This document shows positions 8,788 through 17,701 of a DNA stretch of 64,000 nt, in pieces. Position numbers and translations under genes: made by a program. Origin of the DNA: Rhizobium sp. L43 (lineage in GTDB: Bacteria; Pseudomonadota; Alphaproteobacteria; Rhizobiales; Rhizobiaceae). Where the stretch lies: contig NZ_NWSQ01000019.1 in NCBI RefSeq assembly GCF_002531725.1, positions 1 through 64,000 of the forward strand, given 5' to 3'. The first letter of the stretch is position 1, and the number at the start of each line of letters is the position of its first letter. A model generated the notes under the pieces. It did no database searches. It worked only from the letters and a program-made list of their open reading frames with translations, and was not told where the DNA came from.

Positions 8788-9099
8788 ATGCACAAGACGC
8801 TCGCCGCCATCGCCTTGACTCTGACCATCACCGTCGCTGCCGGGCCGGCATTCGCCATCGGCCCCGCCAGCCTTGCCCGCGACCTGATGTACACCTCTGC
8901 CATTGGTCATTCGCCCGAGGTTCCGTTGACGACACGTGCCGGTTTCGTGCGCCCGGGCATGCCTTTCGTTCTGCGCAGCCCTGCGGAAGTCGAGGGTCAG
9001 GGCTATGAGCTCAAGACCTATCTCTCAGGTCGGGCCGTCGTCGACTACGTGTTCTCCCAGGCGGTCAACGCCGTGCATGCGGTGACGTTTCTCCGCTGA
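8788..9099 (+). CDS. Small exported protein, hypothetical
   Basis: A 103-residue protein with a clear signal peptide (residues 1-23, cut likely after AFA) and no further membrane helix. The start at 8788 is chosen because the signal peptide begins there and GGGGA lies just upstream. The mature part (about 80 residues) has no motif that I recognise and no cysteine. It converges on the epimerase gene with a 21-base gap and no clear terminator. Confidence 0.65.
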   Translation: MHKTLAAIALTLTITVAAGPAFAIGPASLARDLMYTSAIGHSPEVPLTTRAGFVRPGMPFVLRSPAEVEGQGYELKTYLSGRAVVDYVFSQAVNAVHAVTFLR

Positions 9100-9120
9100 C
9101 ACTCCGGATCGGAAATAGGC

Positions 9121-10136
9121 TAGGCGCCGAGTTCGCCGCGCACGTCGAGATACCACTCGACGAAGGCCTTGACGCCGACATCCAAAGTCGTATCCGGCTT
9201 GTATCCCGTCAGTGCCACCAGCAGATCAGGGGCTGCGAAGGTGCGCGGCACGTCACCCTTCTGCATCGCCAGCATCTTGCGGATGGCAGGACGGCCGAGC
9301 GCCTTCTCCACCGTTTCGACGAAATCCATCAGGCTGACCGGCTGACCCCCGCCAATATTGACGACGCGAAAGGGCGCCTGACGCGAAAGCGTTTCAACGG
9401 CCACGTTGTTGAGACGGTTATCCTCGCTCGGGGCGATTGCCGATAGCCTGACGATCGCTTCGATCAGATCGTCGATATAGGTGAAATCACGGCTCATATT
9501 GCCTTCGCCGTAGATCTCGATCGGCTGGTCTTCGAGCATGTTCTTGGTGAATTTGAACAGTGCCATGTCGGGCCGGCCCCACGGACCATACACCGTGAAG
9601 AAACGAAAGGCCGTGGTCGGAATCTGGTGGAGATGGGCGTAGCTATGCGCCATCAGTTCCATCGATTTCTTCGTCGCGGCATAGATGGTCAGCGGTTCGT
9701 CGGCGCGATCGGTTTCGTGAAAGGGGACGGTCGCATTGGCGCCGTAGATCGACGATGTCGAGGCCAGCATCAGGTGGCGGATTTCGACGCGCCGGGCGAT
9801 TTCCATGATGTTCCACGAGCCTTCGACGTTCGAACGAAGATAGGCCTCGGGATTTTCCAGGCTGTAGCGCACACCGGCCTGGGCGGCGAGGTGGATCAGG
9901 ACGTCGGGCTTGGCTGCCAGAACAGCCGCTTCCAGCGCCGGCCGGTCCTCAAGCATTGAGATGACGGGTTTGAAGGCCGGAAACTGGGAGAGTGCTGCAT
10001 GGCGCATCTCCTTGAGCTTGACATTGTAATAGGGAGTGAGGCCGTCGAAACCTGTGACGTCATGCCCTTCCTGCAGCAGGCGCCTGGCCAGATGAAAACC
10101 GATAAAGCCGGCAGTGCCTGTAATGAAGTAGCGCAT
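9121..10136 (-). CDS. lpsL: UDP-glucuronate 4-epimerase (LpsL-type SDR)
   Basis: A 338-residue extended short-chain dehydrogenase. It has the GTAGFIG NAD-binding turn (residues 7-13) and the catalytic YxxxK at Y152/K156, with SSIYG just before. The length, together with the start MRYFITGTAGFIGFHLA and the ending region, is that of NAD-dependent epimerases converting UDP-glucuronate to UDP-galacturonate, called LpsL in rhizobia. The start at 10136 has AAGGTGGGA in front of it. The product feeds galacturonate into LPS core and acidic polysaccharides, and it fits with the UDP-glucose dehydrogenase gene 9 kb away that makes its substrate. Confidence 0.87.
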
Positions 10137-10417
10137 TCCCACCTTTTCTCGACTCCTTGCCGACGGCAAAGAGCCGACTCCGTCTCACGTGCCCCCCACT
10201 TACAAGATAAGAAGAGGCCGAGTCGATAGGTCTTTGAAAGAGAAGGCGGCGGTCCAGGCAGTAGTCTTCGGCACATCCGCCCGCTGCCCTGCCGGATGAG
10301 GGAAAGGCCGTCGATATCGTCTGAAGGCCGGCCGCGGCCATCGGCTTTTATGCTGCATTGCGGCATGGTGGCCTGCATGTTATGGCCGGCGGGTCGTCTG
10401 TAAGCAGGTCAGGATCG

Positions 10418-11374
10418 ATGAGAGAGATAATTTACTGGGTTCTCTGTGCGTTTCTGACCGTTGCCATCGCGATCGTGTCTCTACGCTATGTCACGAATTT
10501 CTGGCTGCTGTCCTTCCTCTACAGTTTTCAGATTCATTTCGGCGTCCTCTTTGTTATCGCCAGCCTCATCATTCTGGCTGTCAGGGGACGGATCTACGGC
10601 TTCGTCCTTCTGTTTGCCTCGCTTCTTCTCGTCGCTCACGGCGTCGTCATGCTGCGCGAGTTTTCGGAGGACGACAGAGGCGCGGACAGGCCGCCGCTTT
10701 TTCGCCTGATGTCGTTCAACATCGCGATCGACAACTGGAAAAACTCGACCGCAATCACCGACATGGTGGTCGCTTCGAATGCCGATGTCGTCAACTTGCT
10801 CGAAGCCAAGCCGCTGACATTCCATTTGCAGCAGCTGTTCAAGGCCTATCCCTATCACATCGGCTGCGACAACGGGAAGGATAGCTGCGATACGCTGGTG
10901 CTGTCCAAACGCCCGTTCGTCAGCCGGCAGGTCGCAAGCATGGGCAGTCTCAGGAAAGACAGGCTTGTGATATGGAGCGTCGAGTTTGGCGGCGAAACCA
11001 TCAATCTGGTCTCGGCGCACCTGACCAAACCCTACTTCGATGATTTCCAGATGGCTGAATTGGAAGATCTCGGCAAAGCGCTGGGTTCGATCGACGGCCC
11101 TCTGGTGCTGGCAGGTGATTTCAACTCCGCGGTGATCGCCCCGAGCATCCAGGGTTTCCTGCGCGAACAGAAACTGAAAACGATCGTGCCGGAACCGGCA
11201 ACATGGCCAGTCGGCGCCGGCTTGCTCGGGATCGCCATCGATCACATATTCGCCCGCGCGCCGCTTCATCTGACGTCGCTGAAACGTCTCGATGACAATC
11301 TTGGCTCGAACCATTCGGGCCTGATCGCTGAATTTGTTCTCGACAAGGATGGCGAAACTTCACCGGCAAGGTAA
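10418..11374 (+). CDS. Membrane-anchored endonuclease/exonuclease/phosphatase family protein
   Basis: A 318-residue protein with three hydrophobic helices in the first about 85 residues and a C-terminal EEP-fold hydrolase. Catalytic motifs are in order: SFNIAIDNW (Asn), EAKPLTF (Glu metal ligand), AGDFNS (Asp/Asn), and SNHSGLIAEF (Asp/His-type end). Members cleave phosphodiesters in nucleic acids or phospholipids; with this anchor the active site probably faces the periplasm. The start at 10418 is chosen from the onset of the hydrophobic segment. The gene ends two bases before a strong inverted repeat. Confidence 0.85.
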   Translation: MREIIYWVLCAFLTVAIAIVSLRYVTNFWLLSFLYSFQIHFGVLFVIASLIILAVRGRIYGFVLLFASLLLVAHGVVMLREFSEDDRGADRPPLFRLMSFNIAIDNWKNSTAITDMVVASNADVVNLLEAKPLTFHLQQLFKAYPYHIGCDNGKDSCDTLVLSKRPFVSRQVASMGSLRKDRLVIWSVEFGGETINLVSAHLTKPYFDDFQMAELEDLGKALGSIDGPLVLAGDFNSAVIAPSIQGFLREQKLKTIVPEPATWPVGAGLLGIAIDHIFARAPLHLTSLKRLDDNLGSNHSGLIAEFVLDKDGETSPAR

Positions 11375-11375
11375 A

Positions 11376-11443
11376 CTTGCCGGGGCAGGTTCCCTGCCTG
11401 GGCAAGGTGACTTGCCCAGGCAGGTAACCTGCCCCGGGCAAAG
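11376..11443. repeat. Two tandem palindromic units forming one long stem, bidirectional terminator
   Basis: Two units (11376-11406 and 11411-11443) each begin with CTTGCC and end in GGGCAA, and each is palindromic inside (GGCAGG..CCTGCC). They are also inverted copies of each other, so the whole can fold into one stem of about 30 bp around GTGA. It fills the gap between convergent genes, two bases from each stop. It probably ends transcription in both directions, but its internal repeat structure resembles a REP-type palindromic element. Confidence 0.8.
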
Positions 11444-11749
11444 TCAAAATCGCGTTCTGCCGCCTTTCTTGTCGATCATCTGAAATTTCTCGCCGTCGGT
11501 CTTCACGTTGACGCAGTCGGTCGACTTATTGGGAAACCGGACGCAGACCTGGCCATTGGTTATCTTATAGCCGTTGGCGTTGCCCTTGCGATATTCGTAA
11601 CCGTTGCTGCTTTCTTTCAGTTCCGACGTGCCCGGCAGGTGCTCGCGAATTTCGGCCTCGCTTGCGGTTCGCATTTTTGCGGTTTCGGCAAACGCCATTC
11701 CCGGTCCCATGATTGCAAGAAATCCGGCGAGGGCGGGCAAGATGCGCAT
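11444..11749 (-). CDS. Small exported protein, hypothetical
   Basis: A 101-residue protein with a signal peptide (residues 1-21, ending MAFA), then an acidic/polar mature part including AEIREHLPGTSE and two cysteines (CVRF and TDCVN) that could form a disulfide. The start at 11749 begins the signal peptide; an earlier ATG at 11770 or 11788 is possible. The layout (a short repeat with a central Gly-rich turn) recalls small periplasmic proteins of Rhizobiales, but I cannot name the family. It is convergent with the EEP-type gene. Confidence 0.65.
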   Translation of the reverse strand: MRILPALAGFLAIMGPGMAFAETAKMRTASEAEIREHLPGTSELKESSNGYEYRKGNANGYKITNGQVCVRFPNKSTDCVNVKTDGEKFQMIDKKGGRTRF

Positions 11750-11884
11750 CAGGGGGATATCTCCGGTCATGTCTTTCGGTGCGTCCATTCTACGAGAATT
11801 CCGATGGCGACTTCAACAGCAATGGTGGTCGCGCCGGAAAAGCCGGCGCATTGTTTGGATGAGACCCGCGATCCGGCCGCGACG

Positions 11885-13312
11885 TTAGGTTCTTCCGAAC
11901 TCATCGACAATGCGGATGATGTCGTCCTCGCCGAGATAGGAGCCCGTCTGCACCTCGATCAGCTCGAGGACGATCTTGCCGGGATTGGCGAGACGGTGGA
12001 CTTCGCCGAGCGGGATATAGACGCTTTCGTTCTCGCGCAGCATTCGAACGCTCTCGCCGACCGTCACCTCGGCGGTTCCCTTGACGACAACCCAATGTTC
12101 GGAGCGATGGTGGTGCTTCTGCAGCGAAAGCTTCTTGCCCGGCGTGACGAAGATGCGCTTCACCTGGAAACGGTCGCCGTTGAGGATCGAAGTGTAGCCG
12201 CCCCAGGGGCGGTAGGATGTCGGGTGGGTTTCGGCGAATTTCGCCGTAGCGGAAGAAGAGGCCAACATCTTGACCAGTTGCCCGACATTCTGGCTGTCTT
12301 TCAGCGGTCCGACATAGACGGCGTCCTCACTGGCGATGACGGCGACATCGTCCATGCCCTGGACAGCAAGATGCACGCCATGGGTCATGACGAGCGAATT
12401 GCGGGTATTGACGACGGTCGTATTGGCTGCCGCGACATTGCCGTTGTCATCGCGTTTGCCCGATTTCCAGACGGCGTCCCAGCTTCCCATATCCGACCAC
12501 CGAAATGGCGAGGGGACAACGGCGGCTTTGGAGGTCTTCTCCATGATCGCATAGTCGATGGAAATATCGGGACTTTTGGCGAAATGGTCGGCGTCGAGGC
12601 GGGTAAAATCGAGATCGCGACTGGCCTTCGAAACGGCCTTGCTTGCCGCCTTCAGTACATCGGGCGCATATTCCTGCAATTCGGCGATGAGTTCCGTCAC
12701 CGGGAACATGAAGATGCCGGAATTCCAGTAGAAGCCGCCGTCGGCGAGCATCTGTTCGGCCTTTTCCAATGCCGGCTTCTCCACGAAGCGCTTGACCTTA
12801 TGGGCGCCGTTTTCGAGCGCATCGCCGATCTCGATATAGCCGTAACCGGTCGCCGGCTCGGTGGGGTTGATGCCGAAGGTAACCAGCTTGCCGTCGGCTG
12901 CCGCGTCGCGGGCGATATGGATGCAATCGAAATAACTCTTGTCGGCGAGGATCTCGTGATCCGAGGCGAGCATCTGGATGATCGTATCCTTGCCGAAGAG
13001 CTCGCCAGCCAGCGTTGCGGCAGCGGCGACCGCTGCGGCGGTGTTGCGGGCGACCGGTTCGAGCAGCACGGCAGCGAGCGGGACGGCCAGCTCGCGGGCC
13101 TGCTCGGCGACCAGGAAGCGGAATTCCTCATTGGTGACGACGATCGGAGCTTCATAGAACTCCGGGTTGGAAACGCGTTCAAGGGTCGCCTGAAACAGCG
13201 TCTTGTCGCCGACGAACTGGATGAATTGTTTCGGTGCGGTGGCCCGGGAAAGCGGCCAGAGCCGCGTGCCTTTGCCGCCGGCCATGATCACGGGAACGAT
13301 TTTCTGCGTCAT
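11885..13312 (-). CDS. manC: Mannose-1-phosphate guanylyltransferase / mannose-6-phosphate isomerase
   Basis: A 475-residue bifunctional enzyme of the AlgA/ManC/NoeJ type. Residues about 5-290 form the GDP-mannose pyrophosphorylase domain, with the signature GGKGTRLWPLSR at 12-23 and VKRFVEKPALE in the sugar site. The C-terminal cupin (about 350-470) has the isomerase motif with KHHHRSEHW as zinc ligands. It turns mannose-1-phosphate and GTP into GDP-mannose, and fructose-6-phosphate into mannose-6-phosphate. It lies 40 bases before the phosphomannomutase gene transcribed ahead of it, so the two are probably one operon for GDP-mannose. Confidence 0.92.
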   Translation of the reverse strand: MTQKIVPVIMAGGKGTRLWPLSRATAPKQFIQFVGDKTLFQATLERVSNPEFYEAPIVVTNEEFRFLVAEQARELAVPLAAVLLEPVARNTAAAVAAAATLAGELFGKDTIIQMLASDHEILADKSYFDCIHIARDAAADGKLVTFGINPTEPATGYGYIEIGDALENGAHKVKRFVEKPALEKAEQMLADGGFYWNSGIFMFPVTELIAELQEYAPDVLKAASKAVSKASRDLDFTRLDADHFAKSPDISIDYAIMEKTSKAAVVPSPFRWSDMGSWDAVWKSGKRDDNGNVAAANTTVVNTRNSLVMTHGVHLAVQGMDDVAVIASEDAVYVGPLKDSQNVGQLVKMLASSSATAKFAETHPTSYRPWGGYTSILNGDRFQVKRIFVTPGKKLSLQKHHHRSEHWVVVKGTAEVTVGESVRMLRENESVYIPLGEVHRLANPGKIVLELIEVQTGSYLGEDDIIRIVDEFGRT

Positions 13313-13352
13313 AGGCGGGTTCCTTGAAATAAACGGCTTGATCGTGGCATGT

Positions 13353-14777
13353 TTAGCGGGCCTCTGCCCAGTCTCTTATTCGGGTTAGCCCGGCATCCAG
13401 CAGCTCCAGAGCTGCAGCTTCGCCGCCGGCTTCCACATAGCAGCGCATCTCAGGTGCATTGCCGGAGGGGCGGAAATGGATGATCCCGCCATCCTTCAGC
13501 GTCACGCGAAGTCCGTCGATGTCGGATTTCGTCGCCAGCTCGCCGATTGGCTGCAGGAAAGCCCGGAGATTTTCATTGGAGGCGCGCAGATGCTCCATCA
13601 GCGCCGCGCTCGTCTCCACCGGAAAATTCTCCAGGCGATCGGCGGCGGCAAAGGGCAGGTGATAAGAGGCGGCAACGGCAGAAAGCGGCTGCTTGCGGAT
13701 GGCGGCGAGTGACAGGATCGCGAGTATCGGGATAAAACAATCGCGCGTCGGCAAGGCGCGCACGGCACGGCCGTTGATATCGAAGGGGGTTGCGGTCAGC
13801 AGCCCGCCATTGGCCTCAAAGCCCATGACATGGTCCGCGCCGGCCGCTACCGCCTCTTCCATGCCTGCGATGACGAAGGGCGAGCCGACGCGGGTGCGCC
13901 TGACGGTGAAGGAGCCTGCGGCCTCGATGCCGGAATTGGAGGTCACCGGTGTCACCACCGTGCCGGCGCCGAGAAAATTGGCTGCGACAAGGCCGAGAAG
14001 GTCGCCGCGCAGCGGCGTGCCGGTTTCGTCCGCGACCAGCGGGCGGTCGCCGTCGCCATCGGTCGAGACGATCGCATCGAACGTGTGATCGGACGTCCAG
14101 CGCTTCATCAGCGTGATCGTCTCGTCGGAAACGGCTTCGGTGTCGACCGGAATGAAACTCTCCGAACGTCCGAGAGCGGTGATCTCGGCGCCGTAATGGG
14201 CGAGAACATCGACCAGCAGATCGCGGGCGACGGTGCTGTGCTGGTAGACGCCGATCTTCAGGCCGGAGAGCGCGCCTTGCGGAAGCAAGGCGGCATTGCG
14301 TTCGAAAAAGAGCTGCCGGCAGATCGCCTCATGATTTTCGGTCTTGGCCGGTGCCTCTGCAACGGCCTCGCCTGTTCGTTCGATCTCGGCCGCCCATGCC
14401 GTGATTGCTGCCTCGTCCGATTTGTCGATTTCGCCATCCGGGCGATAGAACTTGATGCCGTTGCGGTCCGCCGGAATATGCGAGCCCGTGATCATCAGGC
14501 ATGCGGCGTTGCTTTCGAGGCCAGAAAGGGCAAGCGCCGGTGTCGGCACATTGCCGCAGTCGAATAGCCGGAAGCCGAGCGCGGCGAGTGCGCCGGCACA
14601 ATTTCCGGAGATATCCGGGCTCGAATCGCGAAAATCGCGGCCGATCAGAATGGTATCGCCGAGCTGCGCCTTGCCGGTCTGCAGCAGATATTTGCCGAAC
14701 GCCGTCGCATAAAGCGCAGAGGCGCGTCCCTTGAGATCCACTGAAAGTCCGCGAAGGCCGCTCGTGCCGAATTTCAT
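13353..14777 (-). CDS. Phosphomannomutase
   Basis: A 474-residue alpha-D-phosphohexomutase converting mannose-6-phosphate to mannose-1-phosphate. N-terminal FGTSGLRG (residues 3-10) begins the first domain. The phosphoserine is in TGSHIP (S99; the family norm is TASHNP), the magnesium loop is DGDGDRP (240-246), and the sugar loop is GFEANGG. It is similar to rhizobial NoeK. It is upstream of manC in the same direction and supplies its substrate. The SHIP variant in place of SHNP is seen in this subgroup and should not abolish activity. Confidence 0.9.
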   Translation of the reverse strand: MKFGTSGLRGLSVDLKGRASALYATAFGKYLLQTGKAQLGDTILIGRDFRDSSPDISGNCAGALAALGFRLFDCGNVPTPALALSGLESNAACLMITGSHIPADRNGIKFYRPDGEIDKSDEAAITAWAAEIERTGEAVAEAPAKTENHEAICRQLFFERNAALLPQGALSGLKIGVYQHSTVARDLLVDVLAHYGAEITALGRSESFIPVDTEAVSDETITLMKRWTSDHTFDAIVSTDGDGDRPLVADETGTPLRGDLLGLVAANFLGAGTVVTPVTSNSGIEAAGSFTVRRTRVGSPFVIAGMEEAVAAGADHVMGFEANGGLLTATPFDINGRAVRALPTRDCFIPILAILSLAAIRKQPLSAVAASYHLPFAAADRLENFPVETSAALMEHLRASNENLRAFLQPIGELATKSDIDGLRVTLKDGGIIHFRPSGNAPEMRCYVEAGGEAAALELLDAGLTRIRDWAEAR

Positions 14778-15008
14778 TTGAAGAGATGTCTCCGGTTTAC
14801 GATCAAGGTTCTACTCAGGCCGCCTGCCGGCGTAAATACCGAAGCCGTCATATAGTTAAACACGAACGACGATGCCTCGGACAGCCTCTCGTAGTCTTCT
14901 TTCGCCGATTCTAAAGGCGTAGACCCATCGCCGACAGGCATTGCAGCGTAGATCGATTTTGTTAGAACCGTGTGTCCGTTGTTTCGTCATATGCGAAGGG
15001 TTTGCTGG

Positions 15009-15710
15009 ATGAGCGATACATCAGTCAGTCTCGAAGAGAGCTGGAAGGCCGCCTTGGCGGGGGAGTTCTCGAGCCCCTATATGCAGCAACTCAAATCCTT
15101 TCTTGTCGCGCAGAAGCAGGTCGGCAAGCGGATTTTCCCCCGGGGCAGTGAATATTTCCGCGCCCTCGACCTGACCCCGATCTCCAGCGTCAAGGTCGTC
15201 ATTCTCGGCCAGGACCCCTATCACGGGCTGGGGCAAGCCCACGGGCTGTGCTTCAGTGTGCGGCCGGGCGTGCGCATACCGCCCTCCCTTGTCAATATCT
15301 ATAAGGAGATGGAGACGGATCTCGGCATCGCGCCGGCGCGCCACGGCTTTCTCGAACATTGGGCAAGGCAGGGCGTGCTGCTGCTGAACAGCGTGCTGAC
15401 CGTCGAAGAAGGGCAGGCGGCGGCCCACCAGGGCAAAGGGTGGGAGAAATTCACCGACGCTGTCATCCGTAAGGTCAACGATGAGTGCGAATCCGTCGTC
15501 TTCATGCTCTGGGGCTCCTACGCCCAGCGCAAGGCCGCCTTCGTCGATACGACGCGGCATCTGGTGCTGAAGGCGCCGCACCCCTCGCCGCTTTCGGCCC
15601 ATAACGGGTTTTTCGGCTGCGCGCATTTTTCGAAGGCGAATGCCTTCCTGCGGTCACGCGGACGCGCGCCGATCGACTGGCAATTGCCGGCCGATCCGCA
15701 TGGCAGCTGA
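15009..15710 (+). CDS. ung: Uracil-DNA glycosylase (family 1)
   Basis: A 233-residue cytosolic repair enzyme that removes uracil from DNA. All family-1 motifs are present: the water-activating loop GQDPYHG (residues 67-73, catalytic D69), LLLNSVLTV (124-132), and the minor-groove loop HPSPLSA with H191. The length is typical (220-240). The ATG at 15009 is chosen over an upstream one because conserved sequence begins after it. It appears monocistronic, unrelated to the polysaccharide genes around it. Confidence 0.95.
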   Translation: MSDTSVSLEESWKAALAGEFSSPYMQQLKSFLVAQKQVGKRIFPRGSEYFRALDLTPISSVKVVILGQDPYHGLGQAHGLCFSVRPGVRIPPSLVNIYKEMETDLGIAPARHGFLEHWARQGVLLLNSVLTVEEGQAAAHQGKGWEKFTDAVIRKVNDECESVVFMLWGSYAQRKAAFVDTTRHLVLKAPHPSPLSAHNGFFGCAHFSKANAFLRSRGRAPIDWQLPADPHGS

Positions 15711-15845
15711 GCGTGAACACAGGCGAGGGTTCGTTCACTAAAAGAAGACAATGCGTTTTGCTCCAAGGGTCTGTTCCCGGGGCGCTCTAGCGCGCATCTT
15801 AGCCTCATCGAAAGCCCGCAACGGCGGGCAAGAAAGGGGGCTTAC

Positions 15846-16778
15846 ATGCTCGATCAGATCAGGGGTTTGCACCACGTCACGTCGATGGCGGAGGACGCCC
15901 GCACCAACAACCAGTTCTTCACCCATGCGCTCGGCCTGCGCCGCGTCAAGAAAACGGTGAATTTCGACGCGCCCGATGTCTATCACCTCTATTATGGCGA
16001 CGAGACCGGTGCGCCCGGCACTGTAATGACCTATTTCCCGTTCCCGAAGATGGCGCAGGGCCGTCCAGGCACCGGCGAGGTCGGCACGACGGTGTTTTCC
16101 GTTCCGCAAGGCTCGCTCGGCTTCTGGAGCGATCGCTTTGCTGCGCTCAAGATCGGCGGCCTGAAGGCCGAGGAAAGCTTCGGCGAAAAGCGGCTGAACT
16201 TCTCCGGTCCCGATGGCGACGGCTTCGCGCTGGTCGAGGTCAAGGACGACGCCCGCCAGCCGTGGACGCATGGCGGCATCAGCGAAGACCACGCCATTCG
16301 CGGTTTCCACTCCGTCGCCATGCGGCTGCGGGACGAGGGCGCCACCGCCGAACTCCTGAAGTTCATGGGCTATGAGGTCGGAGAGGAAAGAGACGGCGTC
16401 AAGCGGCTTATCAAGCCGGACGGCAACGGCGCGCATCTCATCGATCTCGAGACCATGCCGAACATTGCCCGTGCGCTTCCCGGTGCCGGCTCCGTCCACC
16501 ACGTCGCCTTCGCCGTCGAGAACCGCGAGAAGCAGCTCGAAGTGCGCAAGGCGTTGATGGACACCGGCTATCAGGTCACGCCGGTGATCGACCGCGATTA
16601 TTTCTGGGCGATCTATTTCCGCACGCCGGGTGGCGTGTTGTTCGAGGTCGCGACCAATGAGCCAGGCTTTAACCGCGACGAGGATACCGCCCATCTCGGC
16701 GAAGCCCTGAAGCTGCCGCAGCAGCACGCCCATCTTCGCGCGCTGCTCGAACAGCACCTGCAGCCGCTCGAAGCGTAA
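15846..16778 (+). CDS. VOC-family ring-cleaving dioxygenase (MhqO-like)
   Basis: A 310-residue protein of two vicinal-oxygen-chelate modules. Probable iron ligands are the His in GLHHVT (residue 9 or 10), the His in VHHVAFAV (218/219) and Glu in LFEVAT (E267). This matches the hydroquinone/catechol ring-cleaving dioxygenase group that includes B. subtilis MhqO. It is followed after 11 bases by a small esterase gene, as mhqO and mhqD genes go together, so the pair probably detoxifies quinones or aromatic electrophiles. The ATG follows GGGGGC; no regulator gene lies next to it. Confidence 0.85.
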   Translation: MLDQIRGLHHVTSMAEDARTNNQFFTHALGLRRVKKTVNFDAPDVYHLYYGDETGAPGTVMTYFPFPKMAQGRPGTGEVGTTVFSVPQGSLGFWSDRFAALKIGGLKAEESFGEKRLNFSGPDGDGFALVEVKDDARQPWTHGGISEDHAIRGFHSVAMRLRDEGATAELLKFMGYEVGEERDGVKRLIKPDGNGAHLIDLETMPNIARALPGAGSVHHVAFAVENREKQLEVRKALMDTGYQVTPVIDRDYFWAIYFRTPGGVLFEVATNEPGFNRDEDTAHLGEALKLPQQHAHLRALLEQHLQPLEA

Positions 16779-16789
16779 GGAGAGGCGAT

Positions 16790-17395
16790 ATGACCGAAAC
16801 TGGATATGTGCACCGGCTGCATGCCGGTGCGCCTGATAAACCGATCTTGCTGGTGCTGCACGGCACCGGTGGCGACGAGAACCAGTTCTTCGATTTGGGC
16901 CGGCGCCTGCTGCCCGAAGCAACGGTTCTCTCGCCGCGCGGCGACGTTTCGGAATATGGCGCGGCGCGGTTCTTCCGGCGCACCGGAGAGGGGGTTTACG
17001 ACATGGCCGACCTTTCCCGGGCGACGGAGAAGATGGCCGCCTATGTCAAGGCATTGGCTGACGAGCACCAGGCTTCCGAGATTTTCGGCCTGGGTTTTTC
17101 GAACGGCGCAAACATTCTTGCCAATGTGCTGATCGAGAAGGGTATCTTCGATGCCGCAGTTTTGATGCACCCGCTCATTCCGTTTCAGCCCGAAGCCCAG
17201 GCAACGCTTGCGGGGAGAAAGGTGCTGGTGACTGCCGGCCAACGAGATCCGATCGCTCCCGTCCCCATGACCGAGGCGCTATCGGCGCACCTGAAGAACC
17301 GCGGGGCGGAGGTGCGGGTGGTCTGGCATCCCGGTGGCCATGAGATTGCCCCGCTCGAGATCAATGCGGTCCGCGATTTCTTCAGCAGTGATTGA
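16790..17395 (+). CDS. Alpha/beta-hydrolase, carboxylesterase/phospholipase type (MhqD-like)
   Basis: A 201-residue serine hydrolase. The oxyanion region is LHGTGGDENQF (23-33), the nucleophile elbow GFSNGA gives S104, the acid is D153 (QRDP) and the base H184 (GGHE). The set and the length match the MhqD/YpfH carboxylesterase group. AAGGAGAGG lies a few bases before the ATG and the dioxygenase gene ends 11 bases upstream, so the pair is co-transcribed. A strong terminator follows at 17428. The substrate is probably the ester or thiol adduct left after ring cleavage, but this is inference. Confidence 0.87.
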   Translation: MTETGYVHRLHAGAPDKPILLVLHGTGGDENQFFDLGRRLLPEATVLSPRGDVSEYGAARFFRRTGEGVYDMADLSRATEKMAAYVKALADEHQASEIFGLGFSNGANILANVLIEKGIFDAAVLMHPLIPFQPEAQATLAGRKVLVTAGQRDPIAPVPMTEALSAHLKNRGAEVRVVWHPGGHEIAPLEINAVRDFFSSD

Positions 17396-17427
17396 CGGCG
17401 TGCCACCAGTCGGTTTGTGACAGGTTG

Positions 17428-17461
17428 GCGGGACCGGCATGTGCCGGTCCCGCATCTTTTT
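17428..17461 (+). terminator. Rho-independent terminator after the MhqO/MhqD-like pair
   Basis: A perfect 12-bp GC-rich stem, GCGGGACCGGCA (17428-17439) with TGCCGGTCCCGC (17442-17453), is followed by ATCTTTTT. It can serve the plus-strand pair and lies 37 bases before the end of the convergent KTSC gene. Confidence 0.92.
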
Positions 17462-17497
17462 GAACCGATGGTCCTGTCGTCGTTGATGGACAAGAGA

Positions 17498-17701
17498 TCA
17501 GGGGCGAGGAGGATATTTGCCCCTGATGGCCTTCATGTAAAAATTCCCCGGGGATTCGGCCATCGTCAAACCGACGACCACTCCTTTGGGAACGCCTTCA
17601 TATTCTCGCCTCTGACCGTTTGTCAGGTAGACCCGTAGATGCCGGCTGTCTTCGTCGTAGGTGATCGCCTCGATAAGTTTCGAATCAACCGCAGTTTCCA
17701 C
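17498..17701 (-). CDS. KTSC domain protein
   Basis: A 67-residue small soluble protein nearly all made of one KTSC domain: an opening block ending in IEAITYD, LRVYLTNGQRREYEGVP and a closing G..Y..AIRGKYP. The domain is often found alone in Proteobacteria or joined to RNA-related proteins; its function is unclear. It converges with the esterase gene. Confidence 0.82.
   Translation of the reverse strand: METAVDSKLIEAITYDEDSRHLRVYLTNGQRREYEGVPKGVVVGLTMAESPGNFYMKAIRGKYPPRP

Noticed and set aside
11639..13327. A 562-codon plus-strand frame
   Set aside because: It is the antisense of manC, whose protein is clearly recognisable; high GC at third positions removes stops from the opposite strand.
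15738..16922. A 394-codon minus-strand frame
   Set aside because: Antisense of the VOC dioxygenase, which has its ligands and a partner gene.
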